From Microbacterium sp. TPD7012 (GTDB lineage: Bacteria > Actinomycetota > Actinomycetes > Actinomycetales > Microbacteriaceae), in the NCBI RefSeq assembly GCF_003075395.1, contig NZ_QDFV01000007.1, positions 94,079 to 158,078 on the forward strand: 64,000 nucleotides of DNA, given 5' to 3'. Below are positions 1 to 8,080 of the stretch, in pieces (position 1 is the first letter of the stretch; each line of letters starts with the position of its first letter). A program made the translations under genes and the position numbers. The notes below the pieces were generated by a model, which was not told the origin of the DNA, searched no databases, and saw only the letters and a program-made list of their open reading frames with translations.

Positions 1-234
1 CATTCCGACGTTGGTCGGCGGCGCATAGGAGACGTAGCTGCTCACCATGGCGAAGCCGAGACGCTGCCGGGTGAAGGTGCGCACACCCTTGGCCGGAGCA
101 TCCGCCTCGTCCAGGAAATGCTGTTCGCTGATGAACGGATCCCAGCGTCGACGGATCGCTCCCGTCGTCTGCGAGACGGCGAAGGCCGTCGCCGGGTCCA
201 CCGGCACGACGGCTTCGGCGCTGACGACGGGCAT
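1..234 (-). CDS. SRPBCC-family protein, N-terminal part, cut by the window edge
   Basis: An open frame starts at an ATG at 234 and runs off the left end, giving 78 residues. It begins MPVVSAEAVVPVDPATAF and continues with a WDPFI segment and a YVSYAPPTNVGM segment. This start, with an early beta strand and a short helix after 'DPATAF', is typical of SRPBCC/polyketide-cyclase-like ligand-binding proteins of actinobacteria. It lies 12 bases beyond the stop of gltA, which is transcribed towards it. Substrate and role are unknown, and the family call rests on the N-terminal pattern only. Confidence 0.6.
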   Translation of the reverse strand, partial: MPVVSAEAVVPVDPATAFAVSQTTGAIRRRWDPFISEQHFLDEADAPAKGVRTFTRQRLGFAMVSSYVSYAPPTNVGM

Positions 235-246
235 CGGACGCCGGTG

Positions 247-1536
247 TCAGCGGGTCTGGAACGTGCGCTCCGGAGACCCCGTGTACAGCTGCTGCGGGCG
301 ACCGATCTTCGTCTGCGGGTCGAGCTGCAGCTCGCGCCACTGTGCGAGCCAGCCCGGCAGCCGGCCGATCGCGAAGAGCACCGTGAACATCCGGGTCGGG
401 AAGCCCATCGCCTTGTAGATGACGCCGGTGTAGAAGTCGACGTTCGGGTACAGACGGCGCTCGCGGAAGTAGTCGTCGGCGAGCGCGAGCTCCTCGAGCT
501 CCTTCGCGAGGTCCAGCAGCGGGTCGGTGACGCCCAGCGAGGACAGCACCTCGTCCGCGGCCTCCTTGACGAGCTTGGCGCGCGGGTCGTAGTTCTTGTA
601 GACCCGGTGCCCGAAGCCCATCAGCTTCACGCCCTCTTCCTTGTTCTTCACCCGCTCGACGAAGCGCGAGACGCTCTGACCGGAGTCGCGGATCTGGCCG
701 AGCATCGTGAGGACGGCCTCGTTCGCCCCGCCGTGGAGCGGACCGGAGAGGGCCTGGATGCCCGCCGAGATCGACGCGAACTGGTTCGCGCCCGTGGAAC
801 CCACCAGGCGCACGGTCGAGGTCGACGCGTTCTGCTCGTGGTCCTCGTGGAGGATGAGGAGCAGCTCGAGAGCCTTGGACATGACCGGGTTGATCTCGTA
901 GGGCTCCGAGAGCACGCCGAAGTTCAGCTTGAGGAAGTTCTCCACGAACCCGAGCGAGTTGTCCGGGTAGAGGAAGGCCTGGCCGACGCTCTTCTTGTGC
1001 GCGTACGCCGCGATCACCGGAAGCTTCGCGAGCATGCGGATCATGTTCAGCTCGACGTGCTCGGGATTGTGCGGGTCGGTCTGGCCCTCGTAGTAGGTCG
1101 AGAGCGCGGCGACGGCCGAGGACAGCACCGACATCGGGTGCGCGGTGTGCGGCAGGGCCGAGAAGAACCGCTTGAGGTCTTCGTGCAGCAGCGTGTGACG
1201 ACGGATCTTCTCGTCGAACTCGGCGAGCTCGGAGGCCGACGGCAGCTCACCGTAGATGAGGAGCCAGGCGACCTCGAGGTAGCTCGTGGAGTTGGCCAGC
1301 TGCTCGATCGGGTACCCGCGATAGCGCAGGATGCCCTTGTCTCCGTCGATGAAGGTGATGTCCGACTTGGTCGACGCGGTGTTGACGAATCCGTAGTCCA
1401 GACCGGTGTAGCCGGTCTGCCGGGTCAGGGTCGAGAAGTCGATGCTGTCGTGGCCTGCCGTGCCGCGCACCAGCGGGAATTCGGCGGTCGTGTCGCCGAT
1501 CGTCAGCTTCGCCGTCTGGTCTGCCGCTGCGCTCAC
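247..1536 (-). CDS. gltA: Citrate synthase (type II)
   Basis: This 429-residue protein condenses acetyl-CoA and oxaloacetate to citrate, the entry step of the TCA cycle. Visible family blocks are LHGGANEAVL with the active-site His, MGFGHRVYKNYDPRA with the second His, and PNVDFYTGVIYKAMG with the catalytic Asp. Length and sequence fit the hexameric bacterial type. The GTG start is preceded by a strong AGGAGGAGG Shine-Dalgarno sequence. It is transcribed alone from a 190-base leader holding several inverted repeats, so it is probably regulated. The function is secure. Confidence 0.97.
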   Translation of the reverse strand: MSAAADQTAKLTIGDTTAEFPLVRGTAGHDSIDFSTLTRQTGYTGLDYGFVNTASTKSDITFIDGDKGILRYRGYPIEQLANSTSYLEVAWLLIYGELPSASELAEFDEKIRRHTLLHEDLKRFFSALPHTAHPMSVLSSAVAALSTYYEGQTDPHNPEHVELNMIRMLAKLPVIAAYAHKKSVGQAFLYPDNSLGFVENFLKLNFGVLSEPYEINPVMSKALELLLILHEDHEQNASTSTVRLVGSTGANQFASISAGIQALSGPLHGGANEAVLTMLGQIRDSGQSVSRFVERVKNKEEGVKLMGFGHRVYKNYDPRAKLVKEAADEVLSSLGVTDPLLDLAKELEELALADDYFRERRLYPNVDFYTGVIYKAMGFPTRMFTVLFAIGRLPGWLAQWRELQLDPQTKIGRPQQLYTGSPERTFQTR

Positions 1537-1585
1537 GCGGACCTCCTCCTGGTGTCCGACCCCCGCTCGTCGCGTCGGTGTCGGA

Positions 1586-1651
1586 CAAGATCTTGATCAA
1601 GCCGGAACTGGCGATCTCACGGCGCTGAGGCACCAGGTCGGTACCCGACCG
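1586..1651 (-). promoter_or_regulatory. gltA 5' leader with short palindromes
   Basis: Downstream of the putative gltA -10 box the leader carries GGTCGG-TAC-CCGACC (1637-1651), CAAGATCTTG (1586-1595) and the overlapping TTGATCAA (1593-1600). Nearer the start codon, GTCCGAC and GTCGGAC can pair close to the Shine-Dalgarno sequence. They may be RNA hairpins or operators. No known riboswitch class is recognised. Confidence 0.3.
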
Positions 1652-1668
1652 AATCGCCTTTACAGCCT

Positions 1669-1688
1669 AGTAGGCACGCAGGCCTACT
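1669..1688 (-). promoter_or_regulatory. Perfect palindrome inside the putative gltA promoter
   Basis: AGTAGGC, six bases, then GCCTACT form a perfect inverted repeat. On the minus strand it fills the 18-base spacer between a possible -35 GTCACA (1693-1688) and a possible -10 TAGGCT (1669-1664). This geometry suits a repressor or activator site. The regulator is unknown. Confidence 0.45.
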
Positions 1689-1728
1689 GTGACATCCGCC
1701 AAACGGACGGCGGATTTGACGAGGGAAT

Positions 1729-2841
1729 CTACAGCTTTCCTTCATTCAGGCGTCGCGCGGCCTCCAGGACGCGGTCGGTCGCCGCGGTCAGCGCCAGCCG
1801 CACGTGCTGCCCGGACGCCGTTCCGTAGAACGGACCCGGACCCGCGAGGATGCCGAGATCGGCGAGCCGGCCCATCGATTCCCAGGCATCCCGCCCCTCG
1901 GTCGCCCAGAGGTACAGCCCCGCCTCGGAGCCGTCGATGCGGAAGCCCGCGGCCTCCAGCGCCGGACGCAGCGCATCGCGGCGCTCACGGTAGAGCTCCT
2001 TCTGGACCGCGACATGCTCGTCGTCGCCGAGTGCCCTCGCCATGGCGTGCTGCACGGGCGCAGGCGGCATCAGCCCCAGATGCTTCCGGGCCGTGAGGAG
2101 ATCGCCGACGATGTGGGCGCAGCCCGCGACGAAGGCGGCGCGATACCCGGCGAGGTTCGACTGCTTGCTGAGCGAGTACACGCTGAGCAGGTTCGACCGC
2201 CGTCCGCCCGTCACGCGCGGGTCGAGGATCGACGGGATGGGCTCGGTCGCCCACGGCCCGTCCCAGCCCAGCTCCGCGTAGCACTCGTCGCTCGCGAGCA
2301 CCGCGCCGAGCTCACGCGCACGCCGAACCGCCGCGGCCAACTCGTCGACGGTCCAGGTGCGTCCGTCGGGGTTGCCCGGCGTGTTGATCCAGATGAGCTT
2401 CGCACCCTCGGGCCACTCGGCGGGGTCGTCCGCGGCGACCGGCTCGGCACCGACCACGCGGGCACCGACCTCGTAGGTCGGGTAGGCGACGCGCGGATGC
2501 ACGACGATGTCGCCCGCGCCGAGCCCGAGCAGCGTGGGGAGCAGGGCGACCAGCTCCTTGGAGCCGATCGTCGGGAGCACGTTGTCGACCGTGAGGTCGG
2601 GCACGCCGCGCCGACGCGCGTACCAGGCGACGATGGCCTCGCGCAGCGAGGGCGTGCCGAGAGTCTGCGGGTACGCGTGCGCGTCGGTCGCCTCGGCCAG
2701 AGCCCGGCGGATGATCTCCGGCGTCGGATCGACGGGAGAGCCGACGGACAGGTCGACCAGACCACCCGGATGCTGCGCGGCGCGGTCGCGGAACGGCACC
2801 ACGGCGTCCCACGGGTAGTCGGCGAGGTCGCGGACGCTCAC
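1729..2841 (-). CDS. dapC: Succinyldiaminopimelate transaminase (DapC type)
   Basis: A 370-residue fold-type I PLP aminotransferase starting at a GTG (VSVRDLADYPWDAV). It contains the INTPGNPDGRTW substrate/PLP region, the DECYAELGWDG segment and YSLSKQSNLAGYRAAFVAG with the PLP-binding Lys. In actinobacteria this enzyme makes N-succinyl-LL-diaminopimelate for lysine and peptidoglycan. The gene starts 8 bases after the stop of the ferredoxin gene, the same fdxA-dapC order known from mycobacteria, so the two are probably co-transcribed. The frame stays open upstream, but that part overlaps fdxA and is not translated. Confidence 0.9.
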   Translation of the reverse strand: MSVRDLADYPWDAVVPFRDRAAQHPGGLVDLSVGSPVDPTPEIIRRALAEATDAHAYPQTLGTPSLREAIVAWYARRRGVPDLTVDNVLPTIGSKELVALLPTLLGLGAGDIVVHPRVAYPTYEVGARVVGAEPVAADDPAEWPEGAKLIWINTPGNPDGRTWTVDELAAAVRRARELGAVLASDECYAELGWDGPWATEPIPSILDPRVTGGRRSNLLSVYSLSKQSNLAGYRAAFVAGCAHIVGDLLTARKHLGLMPPAPVQHAMARALGDDEHVAVQKELYRERRDALRPALEAAGFRIDGSEAGLYLWATEGRDAWESMGRLADLGILAGPGPFYGTASGQHVRLALTAATDRVLEAARRLNEGKL

Positions 2842-2849
2842 AGGGGCGC

Positions 2850-3170
2850 CTACTCGCCCTGAGGCGGCAGAGCGGCGATGATCGGGTGGTCGAACGTGTA
2901 CACGCCGACCTTCGCGGCGCCGCCGGGCGATCCGATCTCGTCGAAGAACTCGACGTTGGCCTTGTAGTAGTCCTGCCATTCGTCGGGCAGGTCGTCCTCG
3001 TAGTAGATCGCCTCCACCGGGCACACCGGCTCGCAGGCACCGCAGTCGACGCACTCGTCCGGATGGATGTACAGCGAGCGCTCACCCTCGTAGATGCAGT
3101 CAACGGGGCACTCGTCGATGCAGGCGCGATCCTTGACATCGACGCACGGGAGGGCGATCACATACGTCAC
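2850..3170 (-). CDS. fdxA: Seven-iron ferredoxin
   Basis: A 106-residue ferredoxin with an N-terminal CVDVKDRACIDECPVDC stretch and a second CVDCGACEPVCP stretch. This spacing matches FdxA/FdxC proteins that hold a [3Fe-4S] and a [4Fe-4S] cluster, followed by the usual acidic C-terminal part. It carries electrons in the cytoplasm, and its partner is not shown by the sequence. The GTG start lies six bases after a TAGACT box, so the mRNA is probably leaderless. dapC follows directly. Confidence 0.93.
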   Translation of the reverse strand: MTYVIALPCVDVKDRACIDECPVDCIYEGERSLYIHPDECVDCGACEPVCPVEAIYYEDDLPDEWQDYYKANVEFFDEIGSPGGAAKVGVYTFDHPIIAALPPQGE

Positions 3171-3182
3171 TCCCCCAGTCTA
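3171..3182 (-). promoter_or_regulatory. Leaderless promoter of fdxA
   Basis: On the minus strand TAGACT is followed by six bases and then the GTG of fdxA. Transcription would start at or next to the start codon. Confidence 0.6.
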
Positions 3183-3590
3183 CGACTCGCGGGCGACCGC
3201 TTGCTCCGCAGAGGGGGTCTCCGTGCGCACGGGAAGCCGCGAGAGCGACGGCCAGGCGACCACGAGCAGCACGAGGCCGGCGACCAGATAAGTCCAGATC
3301 CGTCCCGCGAGCGAGTCGGCCACGACGACCGAACCGCCGGGTCCGACGCCGGAGATCAGCACGAGCATCCCGATCATGCCGAGGCCGGCGGCGACGGCGG
3401 CGCCCCGATCGTGGGTGAGCGCGCGGACCGCGATGAGGATCGCCGCACACGCGATCGCCCCGACGATCAGCCCGACCGGGATCGGGCCCCACATGAGGCT
3501 GTGCCCGATCGTCCCGGCGACACCGTAGACGCCGCCCACGAGGGCGGCCGCGACCCACGACAGGACTCTCGACACCCAGCTCACACGCAC
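3180..3590 (-). CDS. Small integral membrane protein (DUF6113-like)
   Basis: A 136-residue hydrophobic protein with four predicted membrane segments (about residues 8-30, 36-58, 66-84 and 96-117) and a hydrophilic tail. It resembles the uncharacterised DUF6113-type proteins of Microbacteriaceae, often found near fdxA, but I cannot verify the family from here. The GTG start sits six bases after a TAGGAT box, which fixes the start. Its last bases overlap the putative fdxA promoter. No function can be assigned. Confidence 0.75.
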   Translation of the reverse strand: MRVSWVSRVLSWVAAALVGGVYGVAGTIGHSLMWGPIPVGLIVGAIACAAILIAVRALTHDRGAAVAAGLGMIGMLVLISGVGPGGSVVVADSLAGRIWTYLVAGLVLLVVAWPSLSRLPVRTETPSAEQAVARES

Positions 3591-3602
3591 CCCTCGATCC
3601 TA
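3591..3602 (-). promoter_or_regulatory. Leaderless promoter of the 3180-3590 gene
   Basis: TAGGAT, six bases (CGAGGG), then GTG on the minus strand. This is the same arrangement as before fdxA. Confidence 0.6.
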
Positions 3603-3639
3603 CCGGCGCGGCCTGTGGATCCGGAGTGGGGCCTCGGCT

Positions 3640-3954
3640 TCACGCCGCGAGACCGAAGAGCCGCAGGAGCGCCGCGACGAGCGCGGCCGCGACCACGACG
3701 ACGAGGAACGACTGGCGCAGCCAGAGGAGACCGCCGGCGACCAGCAGCGCGGGCACGCGCGCATCCACCGTGATCGCCTGGCCGTCGCCGAGAGTCTGCA
3801 CCGCCACGAGAGCCGCGAGCAGTGCGACCGTCAGCAGATCCGAGATGCGCGCGGGCCGCGGCGCTTCGAGCAGCTTCGGCGGGACGAGGTACCCGACCGC
3901 CTTCAGCGCGAGACAGATCAGCGCGGCGAGCAGGATCGCGCTCCACAGGCTCAT
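3640..3954 (-). CDS. azlD: AzlD-type branched-chain amino acid exporter subunit
   Basis: A 104-residue protein with three to four hydrophobic segments and the AzlD signature region near KAVGYLVPPKLLE. AzlD works with AzlC as a two-part exporter of branched-chain amino acids or related compounds in the cytoplasmic membrane. Its ATG overlaps the end of azlC by 4 bases, so the two are translationally coupled. Substrate specificity cannot be read from the sequence. Confidence 0.85.
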   Translation of the reverse strand: MSLWSAILLAALICLALKAVGYLVPPKLLEAPRPARISDLLTVALLAALVAVQTLGDGQAITVDARVPALLVAGGLLWLRQSFLVVVVAAALVAALLRLFGLAA

Positions 3955-4706
3955 GCCCCCTCCTCCGCTCCGGAGTCCGCCACGGGTGTCTGCTGCGGCG
4001 GGCGTCCGAGCCAGTTGAACCAGCCGACGACGATGGCCACCAGGGCGGCGATGAGCACAGGCAGCCCCGGCATGAGGAACGGGGTGAGCGCTGCCGCCAC
4101 GACGGCCGCCGCCACGCCGACGGCGATCGCCTGGCGCTGCTTCAGTCGCGGCCAGAGCAGCGCGAGGAACGCGGCGGCCGCCGCCGCATCCAGCCCCCAG
4201 GTGCGGGGGTCGCCGAGCACGTCGCCGACGAGCGCGCCGACCAGCGTCGTGATGTTCCAGCCCACGAAGATGCCGATGCCGGTCACCCAGAAGCCGACCT
4301 GCCGCAGGCGCGGGACGGTCTGCGAGATCGCCACTGCCGTCGACTCGTCGATCGTGAAATGCGCAGCGGCGGCTCGCCGCACGGGTCCGCCTCCGACGAG
4401 GGGCGACATGCGCATCCCGTAGGCGACGTTGCGCACCCCGAGCAGCGCGGCGGAGGCGACGGCCGAGGGCAGCGCGGCCAACCCGCCGGCGGTGAAGACC
4501 CCGACGAACGCGAACTGCGATCCGCCCGTGAACATGAGCAGACTCAGCACGCAGGTCTGCCAGACATCGAGACCGGATGCCACGGCGAGCGCCCCGAACG
4601 AGATGCCGTAGGCGCTCGTCGCCAGCACGACGCCGAGAGCTTCCCGCCAGACCTCACGCTCGGCGGTCATCGCGCCGATCCCAGGCTCGTTCGATCTGGT
4701 GAACAC
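3951..4706 (-). CDS. azlC: AzlC-type branched-chain amino acid exporter, large subunit
   Basis: An AzlC-family membrane protein of 251 residues if it starts at the GTG at 4706, or 239 from the ATG at 4670. Family features are ALGVVLATSAYGISFGALA near the N-terminus, FTGGSQFAFVG, GVRNVAYGM and DESTAVA. The upstream GTG is preferred because an AATGAT box lies exactly six bases before it, as in other leaderless genes here, and a TTGACT is further upstream. Homologues begin nearer the ATG, so the choice is open. The XRE-cupin gene at 4773 is divergent and is the likely regulator. Confidence 0.87.
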   Translation of the reverse strand: MFTRSNEPGIGAMTAEREVWREALGVVLATSAYGISFGALAVASGLDVWQTCVLSLLMFTGGSQFAFVGVFTAGGLAALPSAVASAALLGVRNVAYGMRMSPLVGGGPVRRAAAAHFTIDESTAVAISQTVPRLRQVGFWVTGIGIFVGWNITTLVGALVGDVLGDPRTWGLDAAAAAAFLALLWPRLKQRQAIAVGVAAAVVAAALTPFLMPGLPVLIAALVAIVVGWFNWLGRPPQQTPVADSGAEEGA

Positions 4707-4772
4707 ATGCCTATCATTCTGAACACCGAAGAACGGATAGTCAAGCGAACGATCGTTTGACATGATGAACAC
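4707..4772. promoter_or_regulatory. Divergent azlC / XRE promoter region with palindrome
   Basis: Only 66 bases separate the two starts. The minus strand carries TTGACT (4744-4739) and AATGAT (4718-4713, six bases before the azlC GTG). The plus strand carries CATGAT (4761-4766), six bases before the XRE ATG. Between them AACGATCGTT (4748-4757) is a perfect 10-base palindrome, a natural operator for the XRE protein. The word TGAACACATG occurs twice, at 4700-4709 and 4766-4775. Confidence 0.6.
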
Positions 4773-5321
4773 ATGGAGGATCTCCGCACCCGTATCTCCC
4801 GCACTCTCCGCCGCGAGCGCGAGACCGTCGGCCTCTCGGTCTCCGAACTCGCGCGGCGCGCCGGCGTGTCCAAGGCGACCGTGTCCCAGCTCGAGAGCGG
4901 TGCGGGCAACCCCAGCGTCGAGACGCTGTGGGCTCTCGGCGTCGCACTCGGCGTCCCCTTCGCGGTGCTCGTCGACCAGCAGTCCAACGCGCCGACGCTG
5001 ATCCGTGCCGACGATCTCGCCGGCGTACCGTCGTCCGCCGCGGCCTACAGCGCGACGCTGCTGTCCGCCAGCCCTCCGGGGGCCCGCCGCGACGTCTACC
5101 TGATCCAGGCCGAGCCCGGCGACCCGCGGCTCTCCGACCCGCATCACGCCGGGACCATCGAGCACGTCATCCTGATCGCCGGGCAGGCACAGGTCGGGCC
5201 GGTGACGGAGCCGATCCTGTTGAACCCCGGCGACTACCTGACGTACGCCGGCGACGCGCCGCACATCTTCGAGGCGACGGCATCCGGCACGAGCGCCGTG
5301 CTCATCTCCGAGCTGCGCTGA
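4773..5321 (+). CDS. XRE-family regulator with C-terminal cupin domain
   Basis: A 182-residue protein with an N-terminal helix-turn-helix (about residues 5-60: SVSELARRAGVSKATVSQLESG) and a C-terminal cupin barrel (about 105-180: HAGTIEHVILIAGQAQVG and LNPGDYLTYAGDAPHIFEA). HTH-cupin regulators bind a small effector in the cupin and control adjacent transport or catabolic genes. Facing azlCD across a 66-base region with a palindrome, it most likely controls that exporter and itself. The effector is unknown. The start looks leaderless (CATGAT, six bases, ATG). Confidence 0.9.
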   Translation: MEDLRTRISRTLRRERETVGLSVSELARRAGVSKATVSQLESGAGNPSVETLWALGVALGVPFAVLVDQQSNAPTLIRADDLAGVPSSAAAYSATLLSASPPGARRDVYLIQAEPGDPRLSDPHHAGTIEHVILIAGQAQVGPVTEPILLNPGDYLTYAGDAPHIFEATASGTSAVLISELR

Positions 5322-5339
5322 TCGTCCCCCGCTCCCCAC

Positions 5340-6965
5340 TCACTCGGCACCGCCCGCGGGCGAGGGATCGGGGATCTCGTGCGGCCGGTACTGCGGCAGC
5401 CGCGACGCCGGGAGGATCGCGAGAGCGCTGATCCCGGCCAGCAGGAGCAGGCCGAGCTTGAGCGTCCCCAGGCGCGCCTCCTCGTTGACGACCACGGCCG
5501 CATCGACCTGCTCGGGCGTCGCATCCGTCGCTTCGAGCGCGGTCCGGAGATCGTCGTTGCTGACGAAGTTGAGGTTGTCCATGTCGACCTGGGCCACCAG
5601 CGCCGGCGGAAGATCCGGATGCTCGACGACCGCGCGTCCGATGCTGAGACCGAGCAGCGACACCAGCAGGGCCCCGGCCAGCGCGGTTCCGACCGCCGAG
5701 GCGAGGTTCTGCGTGGTGCCGCGCAACGATCCCACATCGCCCGCCAGCTCGGCGGGAGCCGCCGTCACCAGCACGTTGAACACCAGGGTCACGAGCGCCC
5801 CCTGGCCGATGCCGAACACGATGAGGCCGAGGATGGTCGGCAGCGTCTCCCAGTTGTTGCTCACGACGAACGAGAGCCAGACCAGAGCCGCCGTGGTGAG
5901 GATGAAGCCGAAGACGCCGATCGTGCGCGGCGGGAACCGCCTGTAGAACCGCACCACGAGCGTCGCCGTGATGAAGACGGTGAGATTGAACGGCATCATG
6001 GCGATCGAGGTGTCGAACGGCGTGCGCCCCTGCACGATCTGGATGTAGAGCGGGATCGTGAAGTTCACGCACGCTTCCAGAGCCACGACGATGAACATCG
6101 CGTACACCGCGGCACGCTCCCGCGAAGAGCCGAGCACGCTCAGGTCGATCAGCGGGACCTTGCCCTCCGCCATCCGCTTCCTCGTCCACAGGAAGAAGCC
6201 CTGCCCGAGCACGAGACCGACGACGACGAAGACCGGAGCCGGCGAGAGCCCGACGATGCTGAAGGGTGCCGCGTCCGTCGCCGCGACCGCACCCCACGCG
6301 TTCAGGTTGTTGAACCCCAGCGTGAGCAGCACGATCGCCGCGCCGATCAGCAGCGAGGCGACCAGGTCGATGCGGATCGAGGCGTCGCCGCGGTCGCCGC
6401 GCAGCGTGAAGCTGAGCGCGAAGACCAGCACGGCGATCCCGAGCACGATGAAGAACATGGGCCGCCACCCGACGAGGGTTCCCAGCGTGCCGCCGATCAG
6501 GAAGGCGCTGACGCCGGAGATCGCCCGCGCCGAGCCGATGGCGCCGATCGCGGTCGCCTGCTGCGCCCCGCGGTAGTTCTCGGCGATGAGGGCGACGATC
6601 GACGGCACGATGATCGCCGCAGCGGACCCCGCGACCGCCTGACCCGCGATCGCCCATCCCACGGTCGGCGCGACCAGCATCATGATCGAGGATGCCGCGA
6701 ACAGCGCGATCACGATCCGGAAGATGAGGACCCAGCCGATGCGCTGGCCGAGCTTCGCGCCCGTCATCACCAGTGCGGCCACCGCCAGGCCGTACATCAC
6801 GATGGTCGTGCTCGCGACGGTCGGAGGCACCCCGAAGTCGCTCACCATCCCGCCGAGCGAGATCGGCAGTGCGGCCACGTTGAACGACATCAGCACCTGC
6901 GCGAGGAACAGGCTGACCATCGGCAGCCAGGAGGTCTTGGTCTCGGGCTGCTCTGTCTGCGTCAT
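5340..6965 (-). CDS. MFS drug/solute efflux transporter, DHA2 type
   Basis: A 541-residue transporter with about 14 hydrophobic segments, the number typical of the DHA2 (EmrB/QacA-like) branch. After a short polar N-terminus it opens WLPMVSLFLAQVLMSFNVAALP. A non-membrane stretch of about 55 residues near the C-terminus (DLPPALVAQVDMDNLNF...) is an extracytoplasmic loop before the last segment. The ATG overlaps the glutaminase stop by 4 bases, so it is the second gene of a glsA-MFS operon. The substrate is unknown; a role in exporting an amino-acid-related product is inference. Confidence 0.85.
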   Translation of the reverse strand: MTQTEQPETKTSWLPMVSLFLAQVLMSFNVAALPISLGGMVSDFGVPPTVASTTIVMYGLAVAALVMTGAKLGQRIGWVLIFRIVIALFAASSIMMLVAPTVGWAIAGQAVAGSAAAIIVPSIVALIAENYRGAQQATAIGAIGSARAISGVSAFLIGGTLGTLVGWRPMFFIVLGIAVLVFALSFTLRGDRGDASIRIDLVASLLIGAAIVLLTLGFNNLNAWGAVAATDAAPFSIVGLSPAPVFVVVGLVLGQGFFLWTRKRMAEGKVPLIDLSVLGSSRERAAVYAMFIVVALEACVNFTIPLYIQIVQGRTPFDTSIAMMPFNLTVFITATLVVRFYRRFPPRTIGVFGFILTTAALVWLSFVVSNNWETLPTILGLIVFGIGQGALVTLVFNVLVTAAPAELAGDVGSLRGTTQNLASAVGTALAGALLVSLLGLSIGRAVVEHPDLPPALVAQVDMDNLNFVSNDDLRTALEATDATPEQVDAAVVVNEEARLGTLKLGLLLLAGISALAILPASRLPQYRPHEIPDPSPAGGAE

Positions 6966-8005
6966 GGCTTCTCCTGCTCGGGGGATCGAGGAACAGCGGC
7001 GGAATGCTCCGGCGCGGGAGCCGAGGCGAAGAGGTTCAGACCGAGCGCTCGCGACAGGTAGCCGATCGCCATCTGCGCTCTCACGGAGTTGCCGGCATCG
7101 TCGAGTCGCGGCGAGAATCCGGCCACCGCGCCCTTGCCGGGTGCGACGGCCACGATCCCGCCGGCGACGCCGGACTTCGCCGGAAGCCCGATCTCGAAGA
7201 GCCAGTCCCCCGAGCGCTCGTAGAGCCCGCTCGACGCGACCACGGCGAGCGTGTCCCGGCACACCTCCGCCGAGACCACGCGCTCCCCCGTCACCGGGTT
7301 CACGCCGCCGTCGGCCAGCGTCGCCCCCATCACGGCGAGGTCGTGGGCGGTGACGCCGAGCGCGCACTGACGCGTGTAGACGTCGACGACCTCGTCGGGA
7401 TCGCCGCTGAGCCGGCCGTAGCTGCGCAGCAGCCACCCGAGGGCGCGGTTGCGCTCGTTCGTCGCCGCCTCGGAGGCGTACACGACGCCGTCCAGGCTCA
7501 GCGAGCGCCCCGCGAAGGCCGAGAGCCCCTCGCGGACGCGCTCCCACTGCTCGGCCGTCGTCGATCCGGGCATCAGCGCGGTCGTCGCGATCGCCCCGGC
7601 GTTGACCATGGGATTCATCGGATGCCCGTCGTTGAGCTCGAGCGCGACGACGGAGTTGAAGGCGAGCCCAGTGTTGTTCACCCCGACGATGTCGCGCACA
7701 CGCTCATGCCCGTGCTCCTGGATCGCCAGGGCATAGACGAACATCTTCGAGATCGACTGGATCGAGAACGGATGCAGCGCGTCACCGGCGTCGTGGAGAC
7801 CGCCGCCCACCTCGATGACCGCGAGGCCGAAGAGATCGGGGGCGGCCTCCGCGAGCACCGGGATGTAGTCGGCGACGCGTCCGCCGTGCTCACCGGAGAA
7901 CCGGGAGTGCGCCTCTCGGACGATGTCCTCGACGCGGTCCCAGCCGGGCAGCGTGCCGGTGGACACCTGTTGCGGGACGTCGAGCCAGGCGGCGGGGTCG
8001 AGCAC
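6962..8005 (-). CDS. glsA: Glutaminase A
   Basis: A 347-residue serine-dependent glutaminase that converts glutamine to glutamate and ammonia in the cytoplasm. The catalytic Ser-x-x-Lys is in PFSIQSISKMFVYAL. NPMVNAGAIATTAL, NERNRALGWLLRSYG and GLPAKSGVAGGIVAV are conserved family blocks. A roughly 30-residue Pro/Ala-rich tail follows the domain. The GTG start has a GAGGAGG Shine-Dalgarno sequence and a TACGGT -10 box about 40 bases upstream. It overlaps the MFS gene downstream. Confidence 0.93.
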   Translation of the reverse strand: MLDPAAWLDVPQQVSTGTLPGWDRVEDIVREAHSRFSGEHGGRVADYIPVLAEAAPDLFGLAVIEVGGGLHDAGDALHPFSIQSISKMFVYALAIQEHGHERVRDIVGVNNTGLAFNSVVALELNDGHPMNPMVNAGAIATTALMPGSTTAEQWERVREGLSAFAGRSLSLDGVVYASEAATNERNRALGWLLRSYGRLSGDPDEVVDVYTRQCALGVTAHDLAVMGATLADGGVNPVTGERVVSAEVCRDTLAVVASSGLYERSGDWLFEIGLPAKSGVAGGIVAVAPGKGAVAGFSPRLDDAGNSVRAQMAIGYLSRALGLNLFASAPAPEHSAAVPRSPEQEKP

Positions 8006-8080
8006 GCGTCCTCCTCGGATCGGAGACGTCCCCAGCCGTCAGTCACACCGTAGCGTTCGTCGGGCCCTCCGACCAGAGGA

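Noticed and set aside
118..1596. Long plus-strand open frame opposite gltA
   Set aside because: It is the shadow of the citrate synthase gene in G/C-rich DNA. It is rich in Arg, Glu and Val and has no family features.
5379..7061. 560-residue plus-strand frame opposite the MFS gene
   Set aside because: Low-complexity Arg/Asp/His-rich translation, a typical antisense shadow of a high-GC membrane protein gene.
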